The notes beneath the pieces were generated by a model. It saw nothing but the letters and a program-made list of their open reading frames with translations. It did not search any database and was not told the origin of the DNA. From Russula earlei (lineage: Eukaryota > Basidiomycota > Agaricomycetes > Russulales > Russulaceae), in assembly GCA_025769875.1 (NCBI GenBank), contig JAGFNK010000339.1, positions 1-57,485 on the forward strand: DNA of 57,485 nucleotides, in the 5' to 3' direction. Each line of letters begins with the position of its first letter. The first letter of the stretch is position 1. The position numbers were made by a program, and so were the translations under genes. Below are positions 34,602-46,617 of this stretch, piece after piece.

Positions 34602-34827
34602 TGATTTATAGGGCGAGTTTCTGCTCCAGGATGCGGTGACGTTCTGTCAGCCAATTATACAAAATATAAAGGGATAGGCCCAAACGTACGAGTACGAATG
34701 AGAGCACATGGAGAGAAGGGAGGGGACCGGCGGGGCATGGAAATTTTCTTTATGCTTCGGAGGACGCTAGGTGTATTCCAGCTATGGAATCCCGAGTACA
34801 GCGTGAGAGAGGGTATGAGACGCCATA
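34602..34827. other. 5' flank of the F-box gene
   Basis: Promoter side of the minus-strand F-box gene; no specific element recognised. Confidence 0.3.
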
Positions 34828-36449
34828 TACTGTACTAATACGACCAACTCTTCATAGCTTGTGACATGTGACATATTTCGATGACCGACTGACTCTTCAA
34901 AGTTGGGAAAACCGTGTGACAAGTCTCACATCTCTTCAAAGCCCTGATTGGGCCAAGAGGCAACATGTGACATAACGTCAGGACGGCGGTCTGACACACA
35001 ACTTGAGTGCGAGTCGGGATTTGAACATTAAATCCTTGTTGAAAATGTTGTGTGCTTTGAGGACCGTGCAGCTACAACCATGACTGCACTGAACAGCTTT
35101 ATCCCAATAGATGTCCATCAAGCCCTCCTCCCAGATCCCAGTCATGAGGCATCAAAAACACTTCACAAGCTTGTTACAGTTGTGAGCCCGCTGGCCAGGA
35201 AACTCACATGACTTGTACCGTCTCCCTCCCGCGCCACGCGTTCACCCTCCCTTCGCCCTTCATTTCCTTTTCCTTTCCTTCTCTCTCACGCACTCACCTC
35301 TCAATGACATCCCTGCCGCGGTCCTCGCCCCATGTCAGCAGACTACGACAATGGCTCAAGTTGATCGCCGTCGACGTAACTCACCTCGGTTCCAGCCCAC
35401 TCGTCCCTCAAGCATCGTCCTCGCCTGCCACATGTCCACGCACGGACATGAATGACACACGTACGTTATTATCATCAACGCGCTACGCGAGGGCTCGCTG
35501 CCCATAGCGTCTCGCCCCCGACGTCATCGCCTCACGCTCGCGGATTCGCAGTAGGAAGATCAGGATTCTGGAGTAGCACTTTTGTATTTAAGTAGCTACC
35601 ATCCTGTACAGTAGCTTAGGGAATCAAATCAAGAGCTTCTGCATCTGCGTTAACCCTCTCATGTGCCAAAGAACACCTCAACTCCCTCAAAATCTCCCGC
35701 TTCTCTTTCAAGAACACACACACACTCTCTCTCTCTCGCTTGCGCGTCGCGTTCCAGGCATGATCCCTGCTTGCTCTCAGCTCCTCCCTGTCCGTACCCG
35801 CCCTCGGATCAAGCCCCACGAACTCCCCGTGCCCTGACCTGGCACGCTATACAGTGGACCCAACGTTTTGGGTGGAGATCACACAGCCAATTTCCCGAGG
35901 TGGTGTGCCCCACCATGCACCTCCTACACTTACTTCCCTCGAACAAATGGAGGACCTTGAAGAGAGTGCTATTGATATTCATGGTGATGACAGCGGAGTT
36001 CCCATGACAGACATCGTTTCCACGCATACACAACTTGAATGCTCTGACTCTATGGATTGCGATGATGATGACGAGCTGTACATACCGGGAGAAGAAGGCG
36101 GCCTTGTTTTAACTGCAGATGCAGAGTGTGCTTCAGTGGAGTCTGTTCAAGGTGAGGTAGTTGATACAACTCAGGCTAGTCAAGCTGTAGAAGGACATGG
36201 TAAGCATAAGAAGTGTGCAAACATCCTCTATTCCTCCAAATTTTGGGTCGCGAATGATGGGAGCGACACAGACAACAAATTTAGGCACTTTTTTATAATA
36301 AATAAATGAATATTCCCATTTAGGAAATTTTTTAACGATTTTTGTCACAGTCTTCATAACTGGTTGTGACCTGTGACCTGAGCCGTATCTCTTCTCTTCA
36401 GAGGGGGCTTGTGACGCGTGACTGAAGAGTTGGTCGTATTAGTACAGTA
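34828..36449. mobile_element. DNA element with 27-bp terminal inverted repeats (1.62 kb)
   Basis: tactgtactaatacgaccaa and the next 7 bases at 34828-34854 recur inverted at 36423-36449. Several 'tgtgaca/tgtgacc' motifs lie just inside both ends (34860-34980; 36360-36420), as in the subterminal repeats bound by transposases. TA at each end may be the target duplication. Inside are short plus-strand ORFs only, such as an acidic one (35854-36309, DDDDELYIPGEEGG). I do not recognise a transposase, so it is probably non-autonomous or a deletion derivative. Confidence 0.75.
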
Positions 36450-36766
36450 CTATAGCCAATCAAACTTCACGCCTGAGCCTGCATGTTACTTGGTGCCGCC
36501 TGACATGAAGTCGATAGCAGCCTGTGAATTTGACTGCTCAGGCTGGGGAACAACATCATGATGACTGCTACAAACCTTTTCGCTAAATCGTGCAACAAGT
36601 CTGAAAGAGTTCCTGACGATCCACATGCATGACAAGGAAACCCCCGCCAGTGCCGTTGCAGGTGCTCCGTGAAGCGACTATTTAAATGTGTCATGTGATA
36701 GATCACATTGATGAACCGAATTCCCTCGTATGGGTCTGGGTCGGTAGCCGTCTGGTCTCGTCCACC

Positions 36767-37279
36767 ATGCCGCAGAGCTCACCTCCCGCGGTAGCCAAGA
36801 CGGCCGCACCTTCTCGAGCGCAAACCTCTCCGCCGATATTGTCCCTATTACCATTGGTGACCGTCGCCATCTCCGCCGGATTTACCGCCCTCTCGTATCT
36901 CGTCCGGCTCCTGCACGGCGTCTTCCTCACCCTCCTCTCTCCGTTCCTGGTCGTCGTCCCCATCACCATCTACCTGTTCTCCCCGATCATCGTGTCCTCC
37001 AAAGTCCTGCTCGATCTCTTCGTCGTCTTGCCGTATCGCGTGTCCGCGTACACCGCGCAGGCCCTCTATCCGATATACACGTTCCTCGGCGTGGCATGCC
37101 TCTCGGGGGCGATCATCGGCGTTGGGGCGCGCCGGATCGTGAGTTTTGTCGGATGGGGACTCCTAGGCGGGATCCAAAGCCCTCAGCGAAGCGGATCGCC
37201 GTTGCGCGCGCGACCTCAAAAGAAGCCATCTGCGACCGCTCGGGGAAAGAGGAGAGTAACCGTCAAAGTTGAGGACTAA
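36767..37279 (+). CDS. Small integral membrane protein, unknown function
   Basis: 170 aa in one exon. The ATG at 36767 lies in a good context (gtccaccATGc) and starts MPQSSPPAVAKTAAPS. Three hydrophobic segments follow: ILSLLPLVTVAISAGFTALS, a long pair around VFLTLLSPFLVVVPITIYLF and IIVSSKVLLDLFVVLPY, and YTFLGVACLSGAIIGVG. The C-terminus is short, very basic and Ser/Pro-rich (RSGSPLRARPQKKPSATARG), probably cytosolic by the positive-inside rule. I recognise no named family. The clean frame, start context and codon use indicate a real gene. Confidence 0.7.
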   Translation: MPQSSPPAVAKTAAPSRAQTSPPILSLLPLVTVAISAGFTALSYLVRLLHGVFLTLLSPFLVVVPITIYLFSPIIVSSKVLLDLFVVLPYRVSAYTAQALYPIYTFLGVACLSGAIIGVGARRIVSFVGWGLLGGIQSPQRSGSPLRARPQKKPSATARGKRRVTVKVED

Positions 37280-38668
37280 ACTTTGCCCCGACATGGTGCG
37301 TGGCGCGTACATCCGTCCCCTCGGCTCGGTGTCAAGAGTGGCTCATACTTCCTGATTTAAAAGTCATCCCGTTGGGGCAAGGAACTCCCTTCCTGTCTGT
37401 CACCCGCTGTATTTCTTTGGGGCAATGCCCGTACTGACTCTTCGACTCTTCATTTTCGTGCACTTGTATTGGTTCAATGTAGTCTTAGACCTCTAGAATC
37501 ATTTGATATTCAATATTCAATCTCTGAGCCCTGACAACCGATCGAAATTTTGTGTTTACAGTTCATGCTTCGTCCCTTCCGAGTCCATCGTGGCGCGCCC
37601 ACAGCTGCTGCCTGCTCGCGCTCACTCTTTTGAACGGCTTGACCATACAACGGAGAGTTGCTGCACTTCCACGTGTGCTCAACAACGCCGGTAGCCATTC
37701 TCGAAACTGAACATGTGCGAAGGACGCTCAGGTTCTTGAAGCGCTGGCCCTCAAACGAGACTACGATGGACTGAACCGCTCACTCGGAATCGCGTGCACA
37801 GGGGCACACCAAATTCTGCGTGTGCGAGAGGTTCGGCGCCGCGTCTCTGTTCGAGGACGTACATTGCGTAGGCCCGCGTGGGAGATAGATATGTGGAGAA
37901 ACCTCGTGGTTTAGAAGAAATTTAGGCTCCCTTGCGCGCCGCAGCATTGGCAATGAGACCCTCCACAATCTCCGTCTTGTTTTACCCTTCGTGAGAAAGG
38001 ATGTCATTATCTCAAGTCGAGGGGCAGTACACATTCAGGGTCCGGACGATCTGCTGAAGCGGGATCGACTTCGCCAATACCGATGTAAATATGAAGAGAC
38101 GTTCGAAGCATGCTCAATCCCCACAAGCGGAGAGGGCAGTTAGGAAGCATGTCTTGGAACTGCTGACATGTGATAGTCTGCTTTGAAGCGTTGTGCGACT
38201 CCATGATTTCTGTCATTGTCATAGGCAGGACTTATTGATATTGCTAGTGGCGACGGATGTCAATAATCGTTCCTGTTGTTTTATAATGATGGGTGGTCTA
38301 GGGTTAGGGTTAGACCAACGTAAGAGCAAAAATTGAGGCCCACCCAGCCCGAGGGCCGGAGTGGGACAGGAAAATATTGAGACGGTGCATGAACCGAAGC
38401 CCATACAAACCATAAGTTCCCCCTGGGGACAGGGTCGCCGTGCTATGGGAGGCCCTCACGGCCCATAAACCCAGGTAGATGAAGGGATCTATGCCATCAA
38501 GGTAAGTATGAAGATTTCTCACTTGTCCTGCGTGGGTTTATAAAGGGGAACGAAGCGCGCACGGACCACCGCGTCGGCTATCGTCGTAACTGGACGCGGG
38601 TGGTTTCACACCGTCTGGCGTTCATGTTCGAGTCATAATACATGCAAGCCGTAGAGATGATACACAAA
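37280..38668. other. Intergenic, with possible F-box/LRR relic on the minus strand
   Basis: Minus-strand readings at about 38222-37780 (QFQDMLPNCPLRLWGLSM, DPECVLPLDLR, ILSHEG) faintly resemble the leucine-rich part of F-box proteins but are broken by stops and shifts. I call no gene. Confidence 0.25.
38295..38316. repeat. Short telomere-like repeat inside a palindrome
   Basis: ggtctagggttagggttaga followed by cc contains two TTAGGG units, the usual fungal telomere repeat, and its ends are complementary (ggtcta/tagacc). It is too short to call a true interstitial telomere. Confidence 0.4.
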
Positions 38669-39886
38669 TTAAGGGCCCGCCAAACCTTGCCAATGGTATA
38701 ATACAGTCCCCTTCGTGCAACACCGTTCAACCTCACGCGGCAGTCTCGATTAATGTATCTTCCACTCACCGTGCTACTGTCTTTCGTCACTATTTTCCGA
38801 TTGACGAGTGCAATCAGACACTTGTTGACCCGAGCTTGATTGAGGTCAGGAGGCACGATCATGTCGATAACTATCCCGTTCAATGAGGATGAAAAAAAAA
38901 AGTATATTGCCACCAATAGTAGAGGAACTCACGTTTAAGGCCTCTGCCATCACTGTCCATAAGTCGTTCTATGACCATCTCGATGTTGCGACGTAGAGTC
39001 TGTGATAGATGATATGTTATGGTCGGATGGTCCAACACTCCTACAGGCACTTACTGCATCACTCCCGCGGAACTCGAGCGGAAGCGACGAGATGACCTTG
39101 TCAATGGCCATCTTCATAGCACGGCAGGATGAGCACGGACAGTCTCTCCGCGAGGACGAGGCAATAAACACACGCACGCTTCTCTCCTTCTTCTCTTTCG
39201 GCGTCAGTTTAGGCTTGCCCTTCTTCTTCACCTTCGCGACGGCAGATTTAGATGACCCGGGCGCAAGGGATCCATCTGCGAACGTCGTCGTATCACCCAG
39301 GCCTGTCACGTTCGTCGACTCGTCCGCTGCCCTGGCGGCAGTAGCGAGCGTGGGCGGCAGCACGCCACGCCCTTGGGCCGCGCGCGCGTCCTCCTCTGTT
39401 CCGCATTTTCCAAACGACCCCTGCGATGAACGGCGGAGGCGACGACCGGCACCGGAGGAACGACGCACCTGCCCTCCGCTTCGCGAGGACGAACGACGCG
39501 TCCGTGGGTGCCTGCAAAAGCGCGGGGGGGCGCGAACGTGAGTTTGGCCGGACGGCACGACCTCCCCGTCGTCGTCGGGAGGGGGGGGGCTAGGTTCCGA
39601 AGCGCGTGCGCACCTGCGGCCAGTCCACCGTGAGGGCGTTCATGTTCATCACGTAGAGCCAGCTCGCGAACGACTCGTTGAACGTGTCGAGCGACGCGCT
39701 GAGCGCGCACAGTCCGTCGACGTTCGCGCGTAGCGCCTCGGCCTCGTCTGCGAGCTCTGCGAGCGCCGGCTCGAGGAATCCCAGACCGTGCGGCGCGTCT
39801 GGGTGTGCGCCCGAGCGGGAGAGGGCGAATAGAGAGCCCTGCGATACCCGTCGAAGCGGTGTGCGGTGTGGTGTCGGACCTTGCAT
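38669..39886 (-). CDS. DAM1: DASH complex subunit Dam1
   Basis: Seven exons on the minus strand: 39886-39614, 39511-39469, 39395-39178, 39111-39055, 38999-38933, 38870-38770, 38710-38669, giving 266 aa. Dam1 is part of the DASH ring that couples kinetochores to spindle microtubules. Landmarks are GLGFLEPALAELADEAEALR, then SLDTFNESFASWLYVMNMNA, then WPQAPTDASFVLAKRR, the Dam1 core. A basic KKKGKPKLTPKEKKERS and a C-terminal part (VISSLPLEFRG, TLRRNIEMVIERLMDSDG, PPDLNQARVNKCLIALVNRK, ending GTVLYHWQGLAGP) follow. The acceptor of intron 2 is the second AG (before AGGAGGAC); the first would shift the frame. One acceptor (before exon 4) is AAG. The gene is GC-rich, so long antisense ORFs overlap it and are not genes. 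Confidence 0.92.
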
Positions 39887-40542
39887 GGCGCTCGCGGCTC
39901 AAGAGGCAGAACACGGCTGATTGGCTGATTTGGCTTCAGTGGTCTGTGCTGACGTCAGGATAGAGATAAGATCAAAGATCGATATCATTCTACGTAGCAC
40001 CCTTAATGTCTTGTCGATCGATCGAGTATTCACAGACACGAATGGGTTCCGGAGACATTGGAGGAGGGCGCGTGCGACGGGAACAAGAGTAGGCGGAAGT
40101 CGGGGGAAAAAGGCTTAATCCTCAACGAGTGTCGCTGGGCAAATGTATGCAAAGTATTGATCTGGGCATGTGGCTGCAACTGAACGTCCAACGTCCAACA
40201 AGAGGCGTTTTGGATTTGGATTTATGAGGCAACCGGATGTAAGAACTTTAAAAGTCGACACAACTCGACCATGTCATTACCTATTGTCTGATGCCACTTA
40301 GTCGACTCAAAGCACGACCGAAAACACAAATGCAACGTAAAAAACAAAACCAACAATCGATCAACGCCGAAAAGCTGAGACGAGCAGGATCGGAAGTCCT
40401 TGCCAAAGCCTGAGCTCGCATTCGCTTGCAACTCTGGAAAACACAACCCTCGTATCGACTCTCGGTAGACTGCACGTTTCCGATCTCATTCCACGATGGC
40501 AAGTTTTTATTATTATCGTTTACGAGGCGGGGTACCTTTGGC
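39887..40542. other. Intergenic between DAM1 promoter and the peptidase 3' end
   Basis: No gene recognised. A plus-strand ORF starting at 40426 overlaps the last peptidase exons antisense and is a shadow. Confidence 0.5.
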
Positions 40543-43415
40543 CTAGCCGAAAATTTGGTTTTCGCTGGTGTTTTCGTCAGCAAATTATCAAATATATACA
40601 AGTCACGAAAATACTTACACAAAGGTCCACACCTTCTCTGGATTGTTGTATGTCTCCGCCGTGTACGGAAAACGAACTGCACCGACATGAAAGGACCATC
40701 ATATGCACATTTTCGAGAATGGAGAACAGTAAGGACATACACTGCGGAGGTTCGGAGACATATGCGATTGGTAGATTCTCATCGAAGAAACTGTACGCTG
40801 AGAAGCCGCTCGCTTTAAATACTCCTCAAGTCGCAACGTTACAAATTGGCTTACCAGACCGCGAATTATACCTCATGCGGGCGTTGACCAACCTATGTGA
40901 TTACGATTAATCAAGTGCTCTTCACAAGAAATAAAAAACCATACAAATCCGGAGGAGCAAGAGGATCCTATTTAAGACGATAAGCGGGACGGAATGTCGA
41001 GAGAAGTACACCCACTTACGTCCTTAAGACCTGTCGTTTTGATCTCGGTGTCCAAGTCAACCCATTCAAGTACCTGGGTTCCAGCCATTCCTATGAGGGT
41101 GTGTGAGCATGAACACATTTTACTATGTCACAGAATTCATGTACCTTTATATTCGATTGACTGATCCGGATGTCCTCCGAACGTGACTATCTTAGTCTGG
41201 TGACGTTCAAACATGAGGGTCGTGAAGATAGCACATGTTGATGCGCAATTTCCGTTACCGACTGAAATCAAGAGGCTCCGTAGATGTCAAAAAAAGATAA
41301 GGGATATCCTGACCAATGACTACGTTGCTACAGAATCGATCTAAGTAGCATTCAGCAAGGAGGAAGTATTAGCACGTACCTTAGGTCAAAGGGAGGGTCA
41401 GGGGGAATGGGTCCGGGTACTTGCACGTCAGGGCAGAAATCCTAGTCAACTGATCAGAGAGAAAGTATTCGATACTGGAGACGGTCCTACTGTAAATCGC
41501 TGTGATGTGGGATCTTGCTGGCCATTGATAACGTAAGGCAGGGTCGGATCGTAGTAATCGAAATCCAGGGGCATATGTGTACCGTTCAAGAACAGCCCTG
41601 GGGCAATGGTCATCTTTCGTGCTGATGAAGCACGGAGTGGCTCACAATTATCAGGCGAATACACGGAGACCGTTCTGTTCAGTCCTTCAGCGATATCAGA
41701 TGTCACTATTTTTTGAGCAAGTGGATTGGCGCGAGTAGTCGTCTGAAACCCTCTGACACCCACAGTCAGATGTGAAATGGGAATCATATTCGGGCACGTA
41801 CGGTAATCCAAAGTTAGTACCAGCAAGGTACTGGTGAAGGAACAATCCGAGGCAGATGAGACCACCTGCAACCGCCGAGGTCAAACTTTGCTGACATTTA
41901 ATCCAAGATGAGTACAAACCCCCGTTATTGGTCACGTCGATCAAGAGATTTGTGACTCCGGAAGCCTGAAATGTTGCGACTGCAGCCATGACATCAGCTG
42001 GGAATTGAGCGAAGTCATTATTGTCACTCGGTTCACTCTCGAAAGTGCCGATGAACATCTAATGCAAGTTGGGTCATCGTATGCAGAATACCGAAGCACC
42101 AAGGGCACACACCACTCCGGTCTTATTTCCGGGGAGAATGTACGTGTTCATTAAACCATTGCTGCCGTCTGATTGTGGTAGAGTAGGTAAAAATGGTGGA
42201 GGAAGGTCGGGTTCCGACGGAGACCCAGCCTCGACCTTTACGCGAACCGCACGAGTGGGGCTTCTGGAGGCCTCGGAGCTTTCTCTCTGGTCCACCCCAT
42301 TTGTCGTATTAGTGGCGACGCAATAAAGATCCCAGCTAATCCAGATGTGTCAGTGTGCAAGAAAGAACATGGAAAGGACATACTAAGATGGTCCGTCGTC
42401 GAATGGATTGCCACCAAAGGCGACAAAAGGAACGTCGATACACTCAGGATTTCCCGAGGGCGAGTCCACAGGGATCAGCGAGAACTTGAGACTGGTTTGT
42501 CTCAGGACTAGCGAGGCGGCAAGATCACCAAGACGTTGAGAGAAGTTTCCATTCGGTAGCTTATAGCTGCTAAGGACGCTGTTCACCCTAACGTTGTGGT
42601 CAAGATAATTCCCAGAAGCGGTACGGGCGACTAAATCGATGTAGTCGCACGCAGGCATCCCGCCGATCTCGAGCACCTTGGCACCTGCAAGCCGCCTCCA
42701 GTCCAAGCCCTTCGCCGTAAAGTAGTCCGTGAAGTTGGATCCAAATGGATCAAAGAGGCTGTCAGAATCCGGAGCAAAAAACACCTTCGTCCAGAAGGAC
42801 GATGGGTGCGGGGAGGATGTTCTGATAGGTCATGTAGCAAGTTGGGAGCCAGCCTGATAACAGAAAAATATGTTACGAATAAATCTGCTCGAGACGATCA
42901 AGACGTACGTGTATGTCCGTCGTTCAGCTGGTTCGTGAGGTCGTATAGATCCATGTTGAAGTCATAGTCAGTCTTCGGTGACGACAAAGAGTCAGTGATA
43001 GCGCCGTGAATGGCGTAGCGAATACTCTCACCGCGTATGGCGTATTGCTGATCCGCTCAAGTTCAGCGCGTATGTTCTTGGTAGACTCCTGGAATGGCGG
43101 GGGGGAGTCGAGGTAGAAATCCTCAAACGTGTAGAAATCAAAGACACGGGAGACGACGGATAACACGTTCTGTCTAAGAGTTTCATTGAATGGGAACGAC
43201 TTCTGACAGGCTATTGCATCTGCAGGATCGACGAACTCGAGCCCAGCGATCTTGACACATGGATCAGGGGGGAGATCCTGCCGACTGTAGAGCCCGGTGG
43301 TATTGACACATGGGTCAGGGGGGAGATCCTCCCGAATGGGGGCAGCGGAGGCAAGCAGCCCTCTAGAGAGTAGGGCGGGAAGGAGCCAAGAACAGAGGAA
43401 ACGAAAGGAAAGCAT
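40543..43415 (-). CDS. Secreted peptidase S41 family protein, with a one-base frameshift
   Basis: Seventeen exons on the minus strand: 43415-43032, 42972-42909, 42853-42384, 42335-42113, 42058-41920, 41865-41802, 41752-41646, 41597-41491, 41441-41380, 41327-41314, 41261-41145, 41090-41020, 40967-40945, 40892-40855, 40797-40741, 40676-40619, 40564-40543. A signal peptide (MLSFRFLCSWLLPALLSRGL) starts it. Family landmarks are LNDGHT, RLAGAKVLEIGGM, GNYLDHNVRVNSV, LIDVTNNGGGLICLG, YVINGQQDPTSQRF, VVIVGNGNCASTCAIFTTLM, FERHQTKIVTFGG and AYSFFDENLPIAY. It resembles the fungal S41 (C-terminal processing peptidase) proteins. All exon phases fit except exon 3, which has one base too many. The break is at the run of six T (plus-strand 42776-42781), where five T would join LLDEGVF to APDSDSLF. 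It is a recent pseudogene, a real polymorphism or a sequencing error. Confidence 0.85.
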
Positions 43416-46400
43416 GCCAATCGAAACGCTCACTGAGTGACCAAGCAGTGGGGAGCAAGGACACAGAGAGACGCCCCCTTCATCGGACGAGGCTAAATAG
43501 TAGCCGTCCGAATCCAATGGAAAGCTCACGAGTAGTAGGCCACGAATAGGCCCGGCGCTGGCCTGTCAAGAACTGCTTCCGGAGCCTACTAAAGGATCAC
43601 GGTGATTGTGTGATGTTAGTCCTGCAAGCGGCAAACGTTGTATCATCTACCGCCGCTTGCAAAGCCGCCTACGAAAATGGAGTATTATAAGCGCCGGTGT
43701 AACGCCGAAATTGGCTAGGGATCATCGTACTGTGAAATAGTCTTTTCGCGAACTGAATTGCAACAATGATCGCGCTGAGGAGCACGCTCCAACAGCGACT
43801 TGACATCGGGCGCGATCCCGGTCACTTAAAGATCTCCCATCACACAGCAATCAATGTCAGGCGCCAACAAAGGATGTTACGGAGCATGCAAGGACAAGGA
43901 TGGTTATGTAGGACTCGACTCGAGGCCGCCTACCGCATCAGGACATCGTAGTGCGATGCATATGATGGAGGTTTGGAAGCTGGACAGCCACGAGCCGGAG
44001 AAACATCGGACCCGACATTGAGGTCATTCTCACCGTTATCACGTGCCGAGGTGCATACCTTTCTTTTCCCTTTCCTCAGAAACTGCTTCAGTCACAGCCT
44101 GGGTTAAGCCTCGTGTTCTGCCGCATGGACTGGGAGCCGCCCATAATAGCCGACTTGTTTTACTACCAACTGCCTTTAGCATCGCAAAGGGTTACGTCTC
44201 AGCATCCACATGTTGATGCGCATCCTTCGCAGAACCTCGCATTGGAAACGCATCACGCCACGGTAATCCTAGAGGATCCCACTATTACTAGTTCTTTAAT
44301 AAATGTAACTGACCCTACAACTTTGGGTACGCACCGCAGCGATAGGGGCCGTGAAACACGCACAGCAATCACCATTGGGACGAATCGCACGTACTGATGA
44401 GTAGGGACGCAATCACGAGATAGCTGCGCGCCTTCCTTGAAATTAACGCCCGCTGTGAAATTGGGAATCAGAACCACTGATTTCTGCCTCTGGGGTTCAC
44501 GGTCAAGCGACCAAATGGATTATTGTGCCGCTCGGAGAATGGTCTCGATCGACGCATCACCATGATTCACGAGCTGTTACAGGGCAATCATGCCACAGAG
44601 TGGCCTTTTCACGCTTAGACGAGGCACTGCCTGTGCTGTGCATGTGAATGGTTGGGTTGAGACCCAAAGAAATGAGCGAGACGGGTTGGCGTTGCCATCA
44701 TATGACTGGCCAATCAACCGCCGAGCGTGCGCCGACGAGCCATTGCCAGAAATAGAAAGTCTCACCTTTCTGGGGACTCACGCAGTCCATCCATGATTGC
44801 CATTGCAACTTACACGACACAGAGAAGTCATCAATCAATCATCACCCACCATCATGCCACGTCCTCCCAACTGGGTGATCCTGCAACCCGGCACCTGTCC
44901 ATGGCTCAACACGTTGTTACTGCCGCAACTTTGACAAGGGCCTTCGGAGATTTCTGGGACGCAGTAGTAACCAATGCTTGAGTGAGGAGGGAAAGCAAGA
45001 GGGAAGCACGTCTGCCCGAACGAAACGTCAGACAGCCAGGTAAATGGGGCAAAAAAGGGTGAGAATAACGGTCACTGGACACTACCTTCGAGGACGCCTT
45101 GCACAAAGGCCGTGGCATCTCCGGGCTCTACGGGGCGCGAAACCCAAGGAAATTTACAAAGAACGTAGAGCAGCGCGTAACAAAAAAAAGGAAAGGAAAG
45201 GAAGTAGATGATGACGTCAGCACGAGTTGAGACCAAAATAGTTAAGCACTCGTTACGCGACGCACTTGTGGTTCAGATGGTTAGCACGCGAATGTGAATG
45301 AATGCACTCTCGCCGTTGTGTTCCAAGTCTACCCGTTTTCTGGTGAGTGACAGCATGATACCGTAATAGATTTCTTTCTTTTCTGGATATACTGATAGGA
45401 TGCGGTCGTTGCCATGCTTCCATACAACTCTACGTGAGTAAATTCCTCGATGGTATTAGCATTTTCCTCGAAACCTTGTGAAGCCCCAGTCGCCGTGTCC
45501 TGGTACTTCTGTATTTCTTAATGTGTGATATCGAGTCCACATTTGGCCCTCTAAAATAATGCGGTCAGTAACGCCTAACATCCATTAACCGTACTTTCAG
45601 TTGTTCCTTTACCTAGCACACCTCAAGGCCACAGCAAGTTCGGCTTCATGTCGAGACTACAATACCTGCCAATACGCCGCGTACCTTGTTGTGCTATGTC
45701 CGTGCCTTTTGCTTGTCGGGCATTGTAAGACCATTACCCCGACATCTACGCCGACCTTTGAACGCCGTCTTGACACCTTCCCACTCGAAATCCCACTCAA
45801 ATTCCCTGCACGACGTCACGGTCCTGAGAACCATCTCATATATTCTACCCCTCATGCCGAAAGTACTGATCCCGCAAGTTGAGAATGACAGTTGACGGAG
45901 GTATCGCCTGACAGGCGGCTTGAACGAGGGGAAGATTAATTTTACAACGTGATGCATGAACGAGAAACACGACCATGAGGTCGAGCCGCTCCTTTCCATA
46001 AACTATCCTGGGGACAGCCTACGTTCAGTTAGCGTGCTTGTGTCCAAGCCTTGAGTCTCCTCCAGACGCACGTGAATCTAAATGAAGTATCGAGCAACAC
46101 GCACTGATTTCTCTCTTAGTGGGTTGTATCCAAAAGCCTAGAGCGCGTGCACGGAGAACACTGCAAACGCTGGTATGAATAAGAGCAATTCGTCACTATC
46201 TATCATGATATACATCGAATGCAGAAGATCGCCGAGAAAGCCCCAACTCGGTATTTATCAAGCCATGAAGGATTTGACGGCGGTCCTGTAAAAAAGGAGG
46301 ACTGATGGCACAACTAGAGGACGTTTGTGAATTATGAGACACAGCCAAGTCAAGCAAGTATTTGAGGGCCCATAGAGGTGTCTATTCTCCGCGTGAGAAG

Positions 46401-46617
46401 AACTTATTATTTTTTGTTCTTACGAGTTGTATTTAGGTCGTTCTAGCGCTCTTCACCGGAGCTTGGACACTAACTGGTGCCAGGATATTACAATACGTGA
46501 AGTTTCCGGGCATGTCTTTTCTTTCAGGCCATCCTGCCGGCGGGGCGTCGAAGATTGCAGTGCCATCATGCGTCCGCGATGAGATGTGCTCCGCAGGATT
46601 TGCCACCGCAGTAGAGC
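43416..46617. other. 3.2 kb without a recognised gene
   Basis: Both strands have only short ORFs (under 105 codons) with no recognisable domain or splice pattern. The left edge is the peptidase promoter; a short polypurine run (aaaaaaaaggaaaggaaagg) lies at about 45182. It may hold untranslated RNA, lineage-specific genes or decayed sequence. Confidence 0.4.

Noticed and set aside
39002..39541. 179-codon plus-strand ORF
   Set aside because: Antisense to DAM1 exons and introns; DAM1 is supported by family motifs.
40426..40910. Plus-strand ORFs of 130 and 86 codons
   Set aside because: Antisense to the last exons of the S41 peptidase, whose phases fit throughout.
45272..45300. tRNA-like A-box string ggttcagatggttagc
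   Set aside because: No acceptor stem, anticodon arm or B box at proper spacing.
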